Part shown: positions 4,659-5,212 of the stretch, one piece after another
Position numbering within the stretch: position 1 is the stretch's first letter
How the letters are laid out: each line of letters begins with the position of its first letter
Assembly (NCBI GenBank): GCA_946183895.1
Contig: CAMHDX010000097.1
Location: 1 to 5,212 of the forward strand
Direction of reading: 5' to 3'
DNA length: 5,212 nt
DNA from: an uncultured Porphyromonadaceae bacterium
GTDB lineage: Bacteria > Bacteroidota > Bacteroidia > Bacteroidales > Muribaculaceae
Made by a program: the position numbers and the translations under genes
The notes under the pieces: model-generated
Told to the model about the DNA's origin: nothing
The model's database searches: none
Seen by the model: only the letters and a program-made list of their open reading frames with translations

Positions 4659-5212
4659 ATGAGATATACCAGACTATTGATTTACGTGCTGCTGGCAGCC
4701 GTGATAGGCACCCTGGCAGCGTGCAGCAAGGGCGAATCGTATGCCGACCGCCTGAACAAGGAGCGCAATGCGGTCAACGCCTTCCTGCGCCGTCAGCGCG
4801 TGGTGAACGAGGTGCCCGAGGACAACAAGTTCGAGATGGGCGAGGACGCCCCCTTCTATCGCATTGACCCCGACGGCAACGTCTACATGCAAGTGCTTCA
4901 TGCCAGCGACTTGGAGACCGATTCCGCTACCCTATCCATGCCGATATACTTTCGCTACACCCGCTACAACATCCTGCAGTGGTACAGCGAGGGAGTGTGG
5001 CGCACCTACAGCGACAACGCCACCGACAACATGAGTGCCTATTCAGCCTACTTCAACTTCAATGACTACACGCTGCCCGTGTCGTCGCAGTGGGGCTATG
5101 GCATACAGTTGCCGCTGGAATTCCTGGGCGTAGAGGGCACCGAGGTGCGACTGGTGGTCAAGTCGCAATACGGTTTCACCAACGAGATCAGCTACGTGCT
5201 GCCGTTCTTGTT
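4659..5212 (+). CDS. DUF4827-like lipoprotein, 3' end outside window
   Basis: The frame from ATG 4659 is open to the window edge (184 full codons, no stop). The N-terminus is a type II signal peptide: R2 and R5, a hydrophobic core at about 6-18, and lipobox L19-A-A-C22, so the protein should be lipid-anchored at C22. Residues just after the cysteine (SKGE) do not form the strongly acidic surface-export signal described for some Bacteroidetes, so a periplasm-facing position is somewhat more likely. Recognisable elements are SYADRLNKERNAVNAFL (27-43), a typical start of DUF4827 proteins, then VYMQVL and a sheet-rich region containing FRYTRYNIL. The fold has been likened to FKBP-type domains in related lipoproteins, but catalysis is unproven. 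Family members are roughly 200 residues, so probably only a short C-terminal part is missing. The 14-bp gap after nrnA and lack of a promoter box suggest co-transcription. Confidence 0.78.
   Translation, partial: MRYTRLLIYVLLAAVIGTLAACSKGESYADRLNKERNAVNAFLRRQRVVNEVPEDNKFEMGEDAPFYRIDPDGNVYMQVLHASDLETDSATLSMPIYFRYTRYNILQWYSEGVWRTYSDNATDNMSAYSAYFNFNDYTLPVSSQWGYGIQLPLEFLGVEGTEVRLVVKSQYGFTNEISYVLPFL

Noticed and set aside
4490..4867. Plus-strand frame spanning the nrnA-lipoprotein junction.
   Set aside because: It overlaps two well-supported genes in another frame and has no recognisable domain.

Overview
The window looks like ordinary chromosome from a GC-rich member of the Bacteroidales. This is inferred from three things: promoter-like boxes of the Bacteroidetes type (TTTG, then about 20 bp, then TAnnTTTG) in two intergenic regions; the absence of Shine-Dalgarno sequences; and protein families typical of the order (a DUF5106-like secreted thioredoxin-fold protein and a DUF4827-like lipoprotein). 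The high GC and codon use would fit Muribaculaceae, but the family cannot be fixed from this window.

Layout: bases 1-255 are non-coding and carry a series of short GC-rich palindromes that look like a dispersed intergenic repeat, followed by an AT-rich stretch with imperfect tandem and inverted repeats. Bases 256-1074 (minus strand) encode a secreted thioredoxin-fold protein with a CDDC motif. A 74-bp divergent promoter region (1075-1148) separates it from a plus-strand run of three closely packed genes: a YbaK/EbsC-type aminoacyl-tRNA deacylase (1149-1625), chorismate synthase aroC (1655-2752) and an acyl-ACP thioesterase (2733-3467) whose start lies inside the end of aroC. After an 88-bp gap holding a second promoter-like sequence comes a DHH/DHHA1 phosphoesterase of the NrnA type (3556-4644), followed 14 bp later by a DUF4827-like lipoprotein (4659 onward) that runs off the right edge.

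Function: the three-gene run joins translation quality control, the last shared step of aromatic amino acid synthesis and release of fatty acids from acyl carrier protein. These are housekeeping jobs with no obvious single pathway, so co-transcription is suggested by spacing rather than function. The nrnA-lipoprotein pair is a separate likely transcription unit. I see no phage, transposase, CRISPR, toxin or defence genes, no tRNA or rRNA, and no convincing new system. The most interesting material is non-coding: the interlocked divergent promoters at 1097-1128, the palindrome cluster at 51-173, the inverted repeat in the nrnA promoter, and two very short upstream ORFs whose stop codons overlap the start codon of the next gene.
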